The translations under genes and the position numbers were made by a program. 64,000 bases of DNA, from contig AP023052.1 in NCBI GenBank assembly GCA_019703815.1, positions 682,001-746,000 of the forward strand, read 5' to 3'. The DNA is from Thaumasiovibrio occultus. GTDB taxonomy: Bacteria; Pseudomonadota; Gammaproteobacteria; Enterobacterales; Vibrionaceae. The notes beneath the pieces are model-generated. The model had not been told where the DNA came from. It ran no database searches and worked only from the letters and a program-made list of their open reading frames with translations. Every line of letters starts with the position of its first letter. Within the stretch, counting starts at the first letter, position 1. Positions 11,170 to 20,391 of this stretch are shown here, one piece after another.

Positions 11170-11181
11170 TAGGGGACGTGC

Positions 11182-11787
11182 GTGGAATTCTACGAAACAG
11201 AAGAACAACAGGTAGAAGCTGTTAAGAAATGGTGGCGCGAGAACGGTAAAGCGATCATTTTGGGTGCAGTTGTGGGTCTGGGCGGTTTGTTTGGTTGGCG
11301 TGCGTACCAAGACAATCTGCTTGCGGCTCGTATTGATGCTTCTCAAGCTTATATGGCGGCGCAAACTCAATTTGCGACCAGCGGCGAAGTGGCAGCGGTC
11401 GAAGGCTTTATCTCGAGCTACACCGACAGCGGCTATGCGTCTTTGTCAGCGCTACAACTAGCGAAACACTTTGTTGATGCGGGTGAGTTTGATAACGCGA
11501 TCGCGCAGTTGCAGTGGGTCATTGATAACAGCGGTGATGTGTCATTAACCAATACGGCGGTTATCCGTTTGGCACGCATTGAAGCGTCGCAAGGGGATTA
11601 CGCAGCGGCAGAAGCGCTGCTGGCGGGGATCACCCAAGAGTCGTGGAAAGCGTCGTCGCTAGAGCTTCAAGGTGATATCAAGTTGGCGCAAGGTGATCAA
11701 GCGGCAGCGCGTGATGCTTACCGTGATGCATTAGCACTAAGTCCTCGCCCTGAAGTGCAACTGAAACTGAACGATCTTGCTCTGTAA
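11182..11787 (+). CDS. yfgM: YfgM family ancillary SecYEG translocon subunit
   Basis: This 201-residue protein begins EFYETEEQQVEAVKKWWREN, the YfgM signature. One membrane helix, AIILGAVVGLGGLFGWRAYQ, spans about residues 24-43, and the rest is a periplasmic TPR-like domain. In E. coli YfgM works with PpiD at the SecYEG translocon and modulates the Rcs response. The start is a GTG preceded by AGGGGA. It lies 12 bases after hisS and 13 bases before bamB. Confidence 0.94.
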   Translation: MEFYETEEQQVEAVKKWWRENGKAIILGAVVGLGGLFGWRAYQDNLLAARIDASQAYMAAQTQFATSGEVAAVEGFISSYTDSGYASLSALQLAKHFVDAGEFDNAIAQLQWVIDNSGDVSLTNTAVIRLARIEASQGDYAAAEALLAGITQESWKASSLELQGDIKLAQGDQAAARDAYRDALALSPRPEVQLKLNDLAL

Positions 11788-11800
11788 TAAGGAATAGTGG

Positions 11801-12964
11801 ATGAAAGGGATGAAGCAACGTCTGTTAGGCGCTTTGGTCTGCTCTGCTATTTTGGCAGGTTGTGCGGGTGAAGAAGCCACTGTGCAGATGGCCCCACTTC
11901 CTAATGTCTCTGATGCCGTGTCATTGGATCGCCAATGGAGCACATCGGTGGGCAGTGGAATTGATCAATTCTACTCACAGTTAGCGCCATCTTATCGTTA
12001 CGACAAAGTGTTTGTTGCAGATCGTGACGGTACGGTAAAAGCGTTGTCGCCAGAGACCGGCAAAGTGATTTGGCAGGTAGAGTTAGGTGACGATAAGCCT
12101 GCGCGTCTATCGGGTGGGATCACCACAGGGTTTAACCGTGTGATCATCGGTAGTGAGAACGCCGAGTTGGTTTCACTCGATCAAGAAACCGGTGAGCTGC
12201 AATGGCGCGTGACGACGCAAGGCGAAATCCTTTCCAATCCGCTACTCGATGATGGCAAAGTGGTTGTTCACACGAACCGCGGCGTATTAGAAGCGTTTGA
12301 TGTGAACAGCGGTGAAGCGTTATGGCAATTTAGCGGTGACGTGCCTAACCTGACATTGCGTGGCGACAGCTCACCGATTTCAGCTGGTGGTGCCGTGTTC
12401 TGGGGTATGGCGAGCGGCCGTCTTGGTGCTGCGGCGCTAGAAAATGGTCAGTTGTTGTGGCAACAGCCGATTGCGACCCCACGCGGTGCAACGGAAATCG
12501 ATCGCTTGGTTGATGTGGATTCCACCCCCGTGATTTACGGTCCGCGTTTATTCACTGTAGGTTTTAACGGTGAATTGGTATCGATTGATCTGCAATCGGG
12601 ACAAGCTGCATGGCGTCGTCCTTATTCATCAGCGAAAGATATCGCGATTGAAGGGCAGTACCTGTACTTGATAACCGCAGAAGATCATGTGGTTGCAGTG
12701 GATGTCCGTAACGGCCTTGAGTTATGGCGTAACACTCGCTTGGAATACCGCGAGCTTAGCGCACCGGCAGTGATTGATGGCAAGGTAGCGGTTGGCGATA
12801 GCGAAGGTTACTTGCATTGGCTCGATGGTCGCAGCGGTGATTTCGTCGCGCAACAATCACTCGGCGGTGATGGCATTATGGTGCCGCCATTGGCGATCGA
12901 CGGTGATTATTTGGTGACAACCCGCGATGGCGATGTCGCAAGGTACAGCATATCATCACTCTAA
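11801..12964 (+). CDS. bamB: Outer membrane protein assembly factor BamB
   Basis: This 387-residue lipoprotein of the BAM complex helps insert beta-barrel proteins into the outer membrane. The signal peptide ends in the lipobox LAGC. The mature part is an eight-bladed PQQ-type propeller with repeated GxxxWxxxx units such as TGKVIWQVELGD, TGELQWRVTTQG, SGEALWQFSGD and NGLELWRN. Length is close to E. coli BamB (392). The ATG at 11801 has AAGGAA just upstream; a second ATG nine bases later is possible. It is followed by a hairpin and then der. Confidence 0.96.
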   Translation: MKGMKQRLLGALVCSAILAGCAGEEATVQMAPLPNVSDAVSLDRQWSTSVGSGIDQFYSQLAPSYRYDKVFVADRDGTVKALSPETGKVIWQVELGDDKPARLSGGITTGFNRVIIGSENAELVSLDQETGELQWRVTTQGEILSNPLLDDGKVVVHTNRGVLEAFDVNSGEALWQFSGDVPNLTLRGDSSPISAGGAVFWGMASGRLGAAALENGQLLWQQPIATPRGATEIDRLVDVDSTPVIYGPRLFTVGFNGELVSIDLQSGQAAWRRPYSSAKDIAIEGQYLYLITAEDHVVAVDVRNGLELWRNTRLEYRELSAPAVIDGKVAVGDSEGYLHWLDGRSGDFVAQQSLGGDGIMVPPLAIDGDYLVTTRDGDVARYSISSL

Positions 12965-13000
12965 GGTGACCCTGCTCACAATTAGTGTTAATATACTGCG

Positions 13001-13040
13001 TTCGGCTCCACGCCTATAATGGTTTGGAGCCGAAGTTTTT
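13001..13040 (+). terminator. Hairpin with T-run between bamB and der
   Basis: TTCGGCTCCA and TGGAGCCGAA form a perfect 10-bp stem around a 14-base loop, followed by G and five Ts. This looks like a terminator or attenuator for the upstream operon. The loop contains TATAAT, but no convincing -35 element precedes it. Confidence 0.6.
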
Positions 13041-13070
13041 AGTGAAAGAGAATAATTTCTAGAGGTCTGT

Positions 13071-14576
13071 ATGCTTCCTGTTGTCGCCTTGGTAGGCCGT
13101 CCCAATGTTGGTAAATCGACGCTCTTTAACCGTTTGACCCGCACGCGCGATGCGCTGGTGGCCGACTTTCCGGGTTTGACCCGCGACCGCAAGTACGGCA
13201 AGGCCTCTTTTGATGAGCACGAATTCATTGTTATCGACACCGGTGGTATCGATGGCACCGAAGAAGGTGTAGAAACCAAAATGGCTGAGCAATCGCTAGC
13301 GGCGATTGAAGAAGCTGATGTGGTGCTATTCCTGGTGGATGGCCGTGCTGGTCTAACGGTTGCGGACGAAGCGATTGCAGCGCACTTGCGCCAACGTGAA
13401 AAACCAACCTACTTAGTTGTAAACAAAGTCGATGGTATCGATGGTGATGCCGCGTGTGCCGAGTTTTGGCAGTTGGGTGTTGATGCGATGTATCAAATCG
13501 CGGCAGCACAAAACCGTGGTGTATCGGCACTGGTCAACAAGGCACTCGCCCCGTTTGTTGAGAACTTTTCGAAAGATCTCGACGGTAACGAATTGTCGCT
13601 AGAAGACTTGACCACGGTTGCTGACATCGAAGCGGCGGCGAAAGAGAAATCGCTGACTGAAGAAGATGCAGAAGCGGCGTATAAAGCGCTGCAAGACAAG
13701 CCCATCAAGATGGCGATCATCGGCCGTCCAAACGTGGGTAAATCGACGCTAACGAACCGTATTTTGGGCGAAGAGCGTGTCGTGGTTTACGATATGCCGG
13801 GTACAACCCGTGACTCTATCTACATCCCAATGGAGCGTGACGGTCGCGAGTACGTGTTGATCGATACCGCCGGCGTGCGTCGCAAAGGCCGCGTTAACAT
13901 GACGGTAGAAAAGTTCTCCGTGATCCAAACGCTGAAAGCGGTCGAAGATGCCAACGTTGTGCTTTTGGTCGTTGATGCCCGTGAAAACATCTCAGATCAA
14001 GACTTGTCGCTGCTTGGTTACGCCCTGAACGCCGGTCGTTCTATCGTGATCGCGGTGAACAAGTGGGATGGTTTGAGCATGGACGTGAAAGATCGTGTTA
14101 AGACTGAGCTAGACCGTCGTTTGGGCTTTGTTGATTTTGCGCGTATTCACTTTATCTCTGCACTGCACGGTACAGGTGTGGGCCACTTGTTTGAATCAGT
14201 ACAAGAAGCGTATCAGTCAGCGACGAAGCGGATCAGCACATCCATGCTCACCCGTATTATGCAAATGGCGCAGGATGATCACCAGCCGCCAATGATCCGC
14301 GGTCGTCGTGTGAAGCTGAAATATGCTCACGCCGGTGGTTATAACCCGCCAATCATCGTAGTTCACGGTAACCAAGTGAACGAGCTACCAAGCTCGTACA
14401 AACGTTACTTGATGAACTACTACCGTAAGTCACTTGAGATGATGGGTACGCCGATCCGTATTCAATTCCAAAACAGTGAAAACCCGTTTGAAGATAAGGG
14501 CAAGAAACTGACCATTTCTCAAGAGCGTCAACGCAAGCGTCTGATGACGATGGTGAAAAACCGTCGCTCTCAATAA
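13071..14576 (+). CDS. der: Ribosome-associated GTPase Der (EngA)
   Basis: This 501-residue protein has two tandem GTPase domains and a KH-like C-terminal domain, and acts in maturation of the 50S ribosomal subunit. The first domain has [12 protein letters not shown] at residues 9-20, DTGG and NKVD. The second has [17 protein letters not shown] and NKWD. The linker between them is acidic. E. coli Der is 490 residues. It is separated from bamB by a hairpin and followed by a strong terminator. Confidence 0.97.
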   Translation: MLPVVALVGRPNVGKSTLFNRLTRTRDALVADFPGLTRDRKYGKASFDEHEFIVIDTGGIDGTEEGVETKMAEQSLAAIEEADVVLFLVDGRAGLTVADEAIAAHLRQREKPTYLVVNKVDGIDGDAACAEFWQLGVDAMYQIAAAQNRGVSALVNKALAPFVENFSKDLDGNELSLEDLTTVADIEAAAKEKSLTEEDAEAAYKALQDKPIKMAIIGRPNVGKSTLTNRILGEERVVVYDMPGTTRDSIYIPMERDGREYVLIDTAGVRRKGRVNMTVEKFSVIQTLKAVEDANVVLLVVDARENISDQDLSLLGYALNAGRSIVIAVNKWDGLSMDVKDRVKTELDRRLGFVDFARIHFISALHGTGVGHLFESVQEAYQSATKRISTSMLTRIMQMAQDDHQPPMIRGRRVKLKYAHAGGYNPPIIVVHGNQVNELPSSYKRYLMNYYRKSLEMMGTPIRIQFQNSENPFEDKGKKLTISQERQRKRLMTMVKNRRSQ

Positions 14577-14592
14577 GACTTTAGCGTTTACT

Positions 14593-14621
14593 AAAAACCG
14601 GCTGTGATAGCCGGTTTTTTT
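14593..14621 (+). terminator. Rho-independent terminator after der
   Basis: AAAACCGGCT pairs with AGCCGGTTTT around a five-base loop, followed by a T-run. It ends the rlmN-der gene cluster. Confidence 0.9.
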
Positions 14622-14926
14622 GTGCCCATAGAATTCGCCTTGTCTTGATTTCATCGCCAAGCGGCCACGTTTTCGCTTCATCCAAACAGTCTTTCTATCG
14701 CGCGCTGGCATTGTGGATAGGGCGCGCGCTCAGGCTCTATTCAGGGGATCCGTTTCGTCACTAGGGTGAAAATGGTATGATCGCGCCCTAGTTGGCCTAA
14801 CGCATTGCCTAACAATACTTTGCACGATCTCGGGGAGCGATTGACGAAAATTTCATCCCTGCATCGTTAGCATGTTCGCAGAGCACAGGTAATGCGGTGC
14901 AGTATTTTGATAAAAGGCAGTAGTTC
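14622..14926. other. Intergenic region der-yafD
   Basis: No gene or RNA is recognised in this stretch. It should hold the yafD promoter. The best candidate is an extended -10 element, TGGTATGAT at 14773-14781, about 150 bases before the ATG, with no good -35. Confidence 0.35.
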
Positions 14927-15799
14927 ATGAAGCGTACCAAACGTCAGGTACTGACGCTTTCAGCCGTCGCGTTGGTGATCGCGGGAGTCGGCTCGGCCAA
15001 TTTTCTGGGGATGAGCTTTGATATTCCCGCGCAGGCGGAAGTGATCACCTTAGATCAACACGCGCTGCGTTGTATGCAGCATGACGAGGTAGCAGGCGCA
15101 CAAGCGGTTCAACCGATAGACAGAGACGGGCGGCTGCAAGTTGCGGTGTGGAATATCTACAAAGGCAACAAGCCCGGTTGGCGGGAAGAGCTCAATCGCT
15201 ATGCCGCTAATGCTGATCTGGTGTTGCTGCAAGAAGCGAGCCTCACCGAGGACTTTCGTTCTTACCTTGAGCAGACGTCTTACAAGGTGAGCATGGCCAA
15301 CGCGTTTTCGTTTTTTGAAACGACCGCTGGCGTGTTGAACCTGTCGCGTAATGCGGCGTTGAGTACCTGCGCCTATCTCACCACCGAGCCGTGGCTTAAG
15401 CTGCCGAAGTCGGCGCTGTACGCCAAATTCCCGCTCAGTAACGGCGAGACCTTAGTGGTGGTGAACTTGCATGGTATTAACTTCACGATAGGCACCGAGC
15501 AATATCAAGCGCAGCTCGATAAGTTAGCGCAAGCGCTGGCAAATCACGAGGGGCCGATGATCGTCGCAGGGGATTTCAATACGTGGCGTAAAGGACGACA
15601 AGAAGTGGTTGAGGCGTTTGCAGCACGTTTGTCGTTACGCCAAGCGGCATTTGCTCAAGATCATCGTATTCGCGTGCTAGGTCGCCCGTTAGATCACCTC
15701 TACTACCGAGGACTTCACTTGGTCTCAGCGCACAGTACCCAATCTGAGGCGTCGGATCATAATCCATTGATTGCCGAGCTGGCGTTAATCAAACCCTGA
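14927..15799 (+). CDS. yafD: Endonuclease/exonuclease/phosphatase family protein (YafD-like)
   Basis: This 290-residue protein has an N-terminal hydrophobic segment (LTLSAVALVIAGVGSANFLG), so it is probably membrane-anchored or exported. An EEP-fold catalytic domain follows. Typical motifs are VWNIYKGN, LVLLQEA (metal-binding Glu), MIVAGDFNTW (Asp/Asn) and SDHNPLIA (catalytic Asp-His). The substrate is unknown; the fold covers nucleases, phosphodiesterases and sphingomyelinases. Its place beside mltD, gloB and rnhA matches E. coli yafD. The yafD name rests on fold and context. Confidence 0.85.
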   Translation: MKRTKRQVLTLSAVALVIAGVGSANFLGMSFDIPAQAEVITLDQHALRCMQHDEVAGAQAVQPIDRDGRLQVAVWNIYKGNKPGWREELNRYAANADLVLLQEASLTEDFRSYLEQTSYKVSMANAFSFFETTAGVLNLSRNAALSTCAYLTTEPWLKLPKSALYAKFPLSNGETLVVVNLHGINFTIGTEQYQAQLDKLAQALANHEGPMIVAGDFNTWRKGRQEVVEAFAARLSLRQAAFAQDHRIRVLGRPLDHLYYRGLHLVSAHSTQSEASDHNPLIAELALIKP

Positions 15800-15850
15800 T
15801 AGCGCAGCGTTACACGCTTGGCCTTAGTCAGTTGCCAAATGGCAGGCATA

Positions 15851-15880
15851 AAAAAAGGGAAGCGAGTGGCTTCCCTTTTT
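15851..15880. terminator. Bidirectional terminator between yafD and mltD
   Basis: AAAGGGAAGC and GCTTCCCTTT form a 10-bp stem with A-runs on one side and T-runs on the other, between convergent genes. It can serve both strands. Confidence 0.9.
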
Positions 15881-15894
15881 CGATGTTCGAGTGA

Positions 15895-17475
15895 TTATGA
15901 GCTAACGCGAGTCACGTCCACATTCACTTTCAGGGTTTGACCTGGGCGAAGATAACCGTTCACATCCAAATCGTTCCACTCTACCAAGTCAGAAATCGTC
16001 ACTTTAAATTGCTGAGCGATGGTACTTAGGCTGTCACCACTGCGCACTTCGTAACGGATCGTACGAATAATGCCATTACTGCTGCTTGAGTGTGACGCTT
16101 GGCTGCCATTGGCACCAAATATCGTTAGCTTTTGGCCAACACGAATGGTTGAAGTGGTAGACAAACCATTCCAGCGGGTCAGCTCTTTGACGGTCACGCC
16201 TTGTGATTGTGCGATGCCTGATAGCGTATCGCCCGACTGCACGACGTACTCTGAGCGTTGACCATTGCCGTGGGTGTTTTGGCTTTGTGCAAGCGCAGCA
16301 CGGCTTTCAGACCAGCTGTTGCCGTCACCGGCGATTGGGATCATCAAGTAACGACCTTCGCGCAGCGCGGATGACGTCATGTCGTTCGCTTCCATGATCA
16401 GATCAACACGGGTGTTGTGCTTACGCGCGAGACCGCTCAGGGTATCGCCGGATTGGATCTGATAGCGGATCACGTTCATGCCACGACGATCGTTAGCAGC
16501 GAACTTGGTTTCAAAGCTCTCGACTTTGTCGACTGGCAGTAATAGGGTATGCGGGCCTTCTGGCGCGGTTGCCCATTGATTGTAACCAGGGTTTAGGCTT
16601 TGCAGCTCTTGCATGGTCATGCCGGCAAAGCTGGCAGCAAGTGCAAGATCCATCTGGACGCCAGGCTGTACTTGCTCAAGTACCGGCGTGTTGGCGATCT
16701 CAGGGATAGTCAAGCCGTACTCGTCTGCGTTGGCAATCACATCTGCAACGGCGAGCAGCTTAGGCACGTAGTCGCTGGTTTCGCGTGGCAGGCTTAGGGC
16801 GAAGAAGTCGGTTGGCTTGCCGTCGGCGCGGTTATTACGGATCGCGCGGAATACGCGGCCTTCTCCGGTGTTATACGCAGCAAGGGCGTGTAGCCAGTTA
16901 CCGTCAAATTTCTTTTGTAGATAATCAAGCAGATCAAGCGCGCCACGGGTGGATTCCACGATGTCGCGGCGGCCGTCGTACCACCAGTTCTGTTCTAGGC
17001 CAAACGTGCGGCCTGTTGGTGGCGTGATCTGCCACAGGCCCGCTGCACGGCCGTGCGAGTAGGCAAATTGATCAAATGAACTTTCTACAATTGGCAATAG
17101 GGCGATTTCGAGAGGGAAACCGCGCTTTTCGACTTCTTCAGTAATGTAGAACAAGAAAGGTTCTGCGCGTTGCGCAACGGTTTTCAAATGAGTTGGGTGT
17201 TTTAGGTACCAATCGCGATAATAAGCGACGCGCTCATTATCGAGCGGGACTTCCATCGTTAGCTGCATCACGATGCGATCCCACACATCTTCCTGCTCTT
17301 GAGGGGTCAATACCACTTCTTCCTCAATAATAGGTTCAACGATTTCAGGGACTTTGTGAGCAGTTTCTGCTTCAGGTGCAGGAACGTTAGTCGGTACTTC
17401 AGGTTCAACGGTGTCGTTTGAAAGTTGGCATCCAGCCAAAAGCAATGCGCTTGCGAGAATTAATCTTGTTTTCAT
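15895..17475 (-). CDS. mltD: Membrane-bound lytic murein transglycosylase D
   Basis: This 526-residue lipoprotein cleaves peptidoglycan glycan strands with formation of 1,6-anhydro-muramic ends. The signal peptide MKTRLILASALLLAGC ends in a lipobox. The SLT-type catalytic domain contains LPIVESSFDQFAYS (catalytic Glu) and AAGLWQITPPTG, then AAYNTGEGRV. Three LysM repeats follow, each starting YxxxxGDTLSGxA or similar (IQSGDTLSGLARKH, VQSGDTLSGIAQSQ, VRSGDSLSTIAQQF). The ATG at 17475 is preferred over an in-frame TTG 18 bases upstream because it starts the lipoprotein signal cleanly. It is convergent with yafD and downstream of gloB on the same strand. Confidence 0.96.
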   Translation of the reverse strand: MKTRLILASALLLAGCQLSNDTVEPEVPTNVPAPEAETAHKVPEIVEPIIEEEVVLTPQEQEDVWDRIVMQLTMEVPLDNERVAYYRDWYLKHPTHLKTVAQRAEPFLFYITEEVEKRGFPLEIALLPIVESSFDQFAYSHGRAAGLWQITPPTGRTFGLEQNWWYDGRRDIVESTRGALDLLDYLQKKFDGNWLHALAAYNTGEGRVFRAIRNNRADGKPTDFFALSLPRETSDYVPKLLAVADVIANADEYGLTIPEIANTPVLEQVQPGVQMDLALAASFAGMTMQELQSLNPGYNQWATAPEGPHTLLLPVDKVESFETKFAANDRRGMNVIRYQIQSGDTLSGLARKHNTRVDLIMEANDMTSSALREGRYLMIPIAGDGNSWSESRAALAQSQNTHGNGQRSEYVVQSGDTLSGIAQSQGVTVKELTRWNGLSTTSTIRVGQKLTIFGANGSQASHSSSSNGIIRTIRYEVRSGDSLSTIAQQFKVTISDLVEWNDLDVNGYLRPGQTLKVNVDVTRVSS

Positions 17476-17544
17476 AATTATGTCTTTTGCCAAAATGGTC
17501 GGCGATCATACTGTTCATTAACTATTCAACACAACTTTTTTTGG

Positions 17545-18303
17545 CTAAAAGTTGTCCTTCCATCGACGAAGTTGTGTAAATATTTCTAAATTTTCTTCGA
17601 TATGAATATGTTCGGTCACGCTCTTACGCACTTCTTCTTGATCGCAGCGAAGAAACGGGTTAACCGCCTTTTCGGTGCCGATCTGTGTCGGGATCGTGCC
17701 TAACCCCTTGGCGCGAAGCTGGTTTACTTCGTCGCGGTAGGTTTGGAGCGCTATATTATCCGGCTCGGCAGCCAATGCAAACGCAATGTTGCTGCTTGTG
17801 TATTCGTGAGCACAATAAACAGCAGTTTCGTCGGGTAATTGGGCTAAACGCTGTAAAGATGTAAAGAGTTGCTCTGCTGTGCCGCCCAGTAAGCGTCCAC
17901 AGCCGGCAGAAAAGAGGGTATCGCCACAGAATAGTTTATTGTCGCCAATATAGCCGATATGCCCTTGCGTATGGCCAGGAATGTGCCATACCTCAAAAGA
18001 CTCACCGAAAATATCGATATGATCGCCTTCATCAACGGCTTGGGTTAAGCCCGGGATCGGATCTTGCGCAGGTCCAATTACATGACAGCGTGGGAACTGA
18101 CGTTTTAGCTCACTGATCCCACCAATATGATCGGCATGGTGATGGGTGATCAAGATGGCATCGAGCGTCATGTCATGCGTCTGGAGGTACGTGAGTACGG
18201 GGGTAGCATCACCGGGATCAACGACAACACAGTGATTGGCATCTTTGTGAATCAACCAAATGTAATTGTCATTAAATGCAGGTATGCTCTCAATGGTTAA
18301 CAT
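17545..18303 (-). CDS. gloB: Hydroxyacylglutathione hydrolase (glyoxalase II)
   Basis: This 252-residue metallo-beta-lactamase-fold enzyme hydrolyses S-D-lactoylglutathione, the second step of methylglyoxal detoxification. The metal motif [10 protein letters not shown] is near residue 53. Further ligands appear in [24 protein letters not shown] and [11 protein letters not shown]. coli GloB is 251 residues. It is divergent from the yafS-like methyltransferase gene, with only about 33 bases between starts, so the promoters overlap. Confidence 0.97.
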   Translation of the reverse strand: MLTIESIPAFNDNYIWLIHKDANHCVVVDPGDATPVLTYLQTHDMTLDAILITHHHADHIGGISELKRQFPRCHVIGPAQDPIPGLTQAVDEGDHIDIFGESFEVWHIPGHTQGHIGYIGDNKLFCGDTLFSAGCGRLLGGTAEQLFTSLQRLAQLPDETAVYCAHEYTSSNIAFALAAEPDNIALQTYRDEVNQLRAKGLGTIPTQIGTEKAVNPFLRCDQEEVRKSVTEHIHIEENLEIFTQLRRWKDNF

Positions 18304-18336
18304 AGCTTGTCCTTTCCTTTAGGTATCGAACTGCCA

Positions 18337-19092
18337 ATGATGAAGCCCGCACGCATTTCGCGCGATATCCAGCCTCCAGTCGGTTGGGATGCGCTTCCAA
18401 ATGGCCACCTGGTCAGCACTCTATTTCAGGGGCGTTTGGATGAATGGTGTCCGAAAATTTTTGGTTATCACTTTCTCAAGCTCGGTGGCTTGAGTTGTGA
18501 ATTATCGAGTGCGCCGTGTAATGTATCACATCATATTTTGCTGGATAGGGAAAACCCCCATAGAAATGTGACCGCAGACCCACTTGCTTTGCCCTTTGTC
18601 GAAAAATCGATTGATGCGTGTTTGCTAATTAACCAGTTGGAATATTGCAACGATCCCCATGCCTTGCTGCGTGAAATTGACCGGGTGTTGATCAGTGACG
18701 GCTATTTGCTGATTGGTGGGTTTAATCCGATCAGTTTGTTTGGTTTAGCATCGATGCTGCCGTGGAAGCGCCATAAATACCCTTGGTGTGGCCGGATGTT
18801 TACCCCGTACCGGGTGAAAGATTGGCTGCATTTACTGAATTATGAAGTGGTGTCTCACGAGAACTTTGGGATACTGCCAGCGACCCGCCATGAGATGTGC
18901 TGGGTGTGGATGGAAAATATTCTTAGCGATCCGTTAGCATCGTTTGGCGGCCTCTATTTTATTGTGGCGCGCAAACGGACCTGTCCGTTAAAACCGATCA
19001 ATCCGTTTTGGAAATTGCGCCGTCCGGTGCGGGTGGTGAATATTCCCAGTGCAGGAAAGGTGAGTCACGGCTATAAGAAAACCCAACGTTAA
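18337..19092 (+). CDS. yafS: SAM-dependent methyltransferase family protein (YafS-like)
   Basis: This protein of about 251 residues has the C-terminal half of a class I methyltransferase: ADPLALPFVEKSIDACLLIN, then the post-motif LREIDRVLISDGYLLIGGFNP. The glycine-rich SAM motif I is not obvious, which lowers certainty about activity. Position between gloB and rnhA matches E. coli yafS. Start choice is uncertain: ATGATG at 18337/18340 follows a weak AGGT, while a TTG at 18307 would almost abut gloB. Substrate is unknown. Confidence 0.8.
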   Translation: MMKPARISRDIQPPVGWDALPNGHLVSTLFQGRLDEWCPKIFGYHFLKLGGLSCELSSAPCNVSHHILLDRENPHRNVTADPLALPFVEKSIDACLLINQLEYCNDPHALLREIDRVLISDGYLLIGGFNPISLFGLASMLPWKRHKYPWCGRMFTPYRVKDWLHLLNYEVVSHENFGILPATRHEMCWVWMENILSDPLASFGGLYFIVARKRTCPLKPINPFWKLRRPVRVVNIPSAGKVSHGYKKTQR

Positions 19093-19103
19093 GTTGGGCT
19101 TTC
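19078..19103. terminator. Hairpin overlapping the methyltransferase stop codon
   Basis: CCCAAC and GTTGGG form a short stem whose loop contains the TAA stop of the upstream gene, followed by CTTTCT. It lies between convergent yafS and rnhA and probably terminates transcription in both directions. Confidence 0.6.
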
Positions 19104-19131
19104 TGGGGTAAATTTGATTGTGCGATGCGCT

Positions 19132-19599
19132 TTAATTGCTGGCTTGATAGCCGTCATCTGTTTGACGTGGCGATTCCGCAGCCGCGCGGGCTAATTCATC
19201 ACAACGTTCGTTTTCGGGATGACCGGCGTGGCCTTTGACCCAGTGCCATGTTACATCGTGGCGCGCACATTCAGTGTCTAAGGCTTGCCATAAGTCGGCA
19301 TTTTTCACCGCTTTTTTATCAGCGGTTTTCCAGCCCCGTTTTTTCCAGTTGTGGATCCACTGCGTGATGCCTTGGCGCACATACTGGCTATCGGTGGTCA
19401 GTTGGACTTCACACGACTCTTTCAACGCGCGCAGCGCTTCAATTGCGGCCAGCAGCTCCATGCGGTTGTTAGTGGTTAGGGTAAAGCCATCGCTGAGTTC
19501 GCGAGTATGCCCTTTATAGCGCATTAATGCGCCGTAACCGCCCGGTCCCGGGTTGCCGAGGCAAGATCCATCAGTGAAAATTTCTACCTGCTTGCGCAT
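19132..19599 (-). CDS. rnhA: Ribonuclease HI
   Basis: This 155-residue enzyme degrades the RNA strand of RNA-DNA hybrids. The four carboxylate ligands are visible in [16 protein letters not shown] (Asp10), [13 protein letters not shown] (Glu48), LTTDSQYV (Asp70) and [10 protein letters not shown] (Asp134 region). Length matches E. coli RNase HI (155). It is divergent from dnaQ with about 49 bases between start codons, the same arrangement of overlapping promoters as in E. coli. Confidence 0.98.
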   Translation of the reverse strand: MRKQVEIFTDGSCLGNPGPGGYGALMRYKGHTRELSDGFTLTTNNRMELLAAIEALRALKESCEVQLTTDSQYVRQGITQWIHNWKKRGWKTADKKAVKNADLWQALDTECARHDVTWHWVKGHAGHPENERCDELARAAAESPRQTDDGYQASN

Positions 19600-19648
19600 C
19601 TTTGGTACTATTCGAAAATCAACATGCTATTAGTGTGACACAGTTACT

Positions 19649-20383
19649 ATGTTTGAAGCCAGCAATCAACGGATTATCGTTCTCGATACCGAAACCACGG
19701 GTATGAACCAAGCCGGTGGTCCGCACTACGAAGGCCACCGCATCATTGAAATTGGTGCCGTGGAGATCATTAACCGCAAACTGACCGGGAACAACTTCCA
19801 CGTCTATATTAAGCCGGATCGTGAAATAGACCCTGAAGCGGTCGAAGTTCACGGTATTACTGACGCTTTCTTGGTCGATAAGCCAAGCTATGCCCAAGTG
19901 CACCAAGCCTTTGTTGATTACATCAAAGGCGCGGAGCTGGTGGCACACAACGCCTCGTTCGACGTCGGCTTTATGGATTACGAGTTTGAAAAGCTCAATC
20001 CACAGCAGCCGAAAACAGCGGACATGTGCCATGTAACCGATACCCTGGCGATGGCGAAGAAGATCTTCCCGGGCAAGCGTAACAACTTGGACGCCTTGTG
20101 TGGCCGCTATGGCATCGATAACTCTCACCGTACCTTGCACGGCGCTTTGCTTGATGCCGAGATCTTGGCAGATGTTTACCTGCTGATGACTGGTGGGCAG
20201 ACTAGCCTGTCGTTTTCTGATCCCACCGCGCAAAGCGGGGGAGACAGCAGTGCCGCCTCGCAAGTATTAGCCGATCGAAAACCGCTAAAGATTATTAGTG
20301 CTTCTGCCGATGAAATAGAAGCGCATAACGCGCGCTTAGATTTGATCGAGAAAAAAGGCAACACCTCGATGTGGCGCCGATAG
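19649..20383 (+). CDS. dnaQ: DNA polymerase III epsilon subunit (proofreading exonuclease)
   Basis: This 244-residue subunit supplies the 3'-5' proofreading activity of the replicative polymerase. The DEDDh exonuclease motifs are present: IVLDTETTGM near residue 10, VAHNASFDVGFMDYE near 97 and TLHGALLDAEILADVY near 160. The C-terminal tail after about residue 185 is the alpha-subunit-binding part. E. coli DnaQ is 243 residues. It is divergent from rnhA. The following gene's ribosome-binding site overlaps its stop codon. Confidence 0.98.
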   Translation: MFEASNQRIIVLDTETTGMNQAGGPHYEGHRIIEIGAVEIINRKLTGNNFHVYIKPDREIDPEAVEVHGITDAFLVDKPSYAQVHQAFVDYIKGAELVAHNASFDVGFMDYEFEKLNPQQPKTADMCHVTDTLAMAKKIFPGKRNNLDALCGRYGIDNSHRTLHGALLDAEILADVYLLMTGGQTSLSFSDPTAQSGGDSSAASQVLADRKPLKIISASADEIEAHNARLDLIEKKGNTSMWRR

Positions 20384-20391
20384 GAGACTCT

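Noticed and set aside
19619-20263. 214-residue reading frame antisense to dnaQ
   Set aside because: It mirrors the conserved dnaQ coding sequence, has no ribosome-binding site and no family resemblance.
20384-20391. tRNA-Asp gene after dnaQ as in E. coli
   Set aside because: The next gene begins eight bases after dnaQ, leaving no room for a tRNA.
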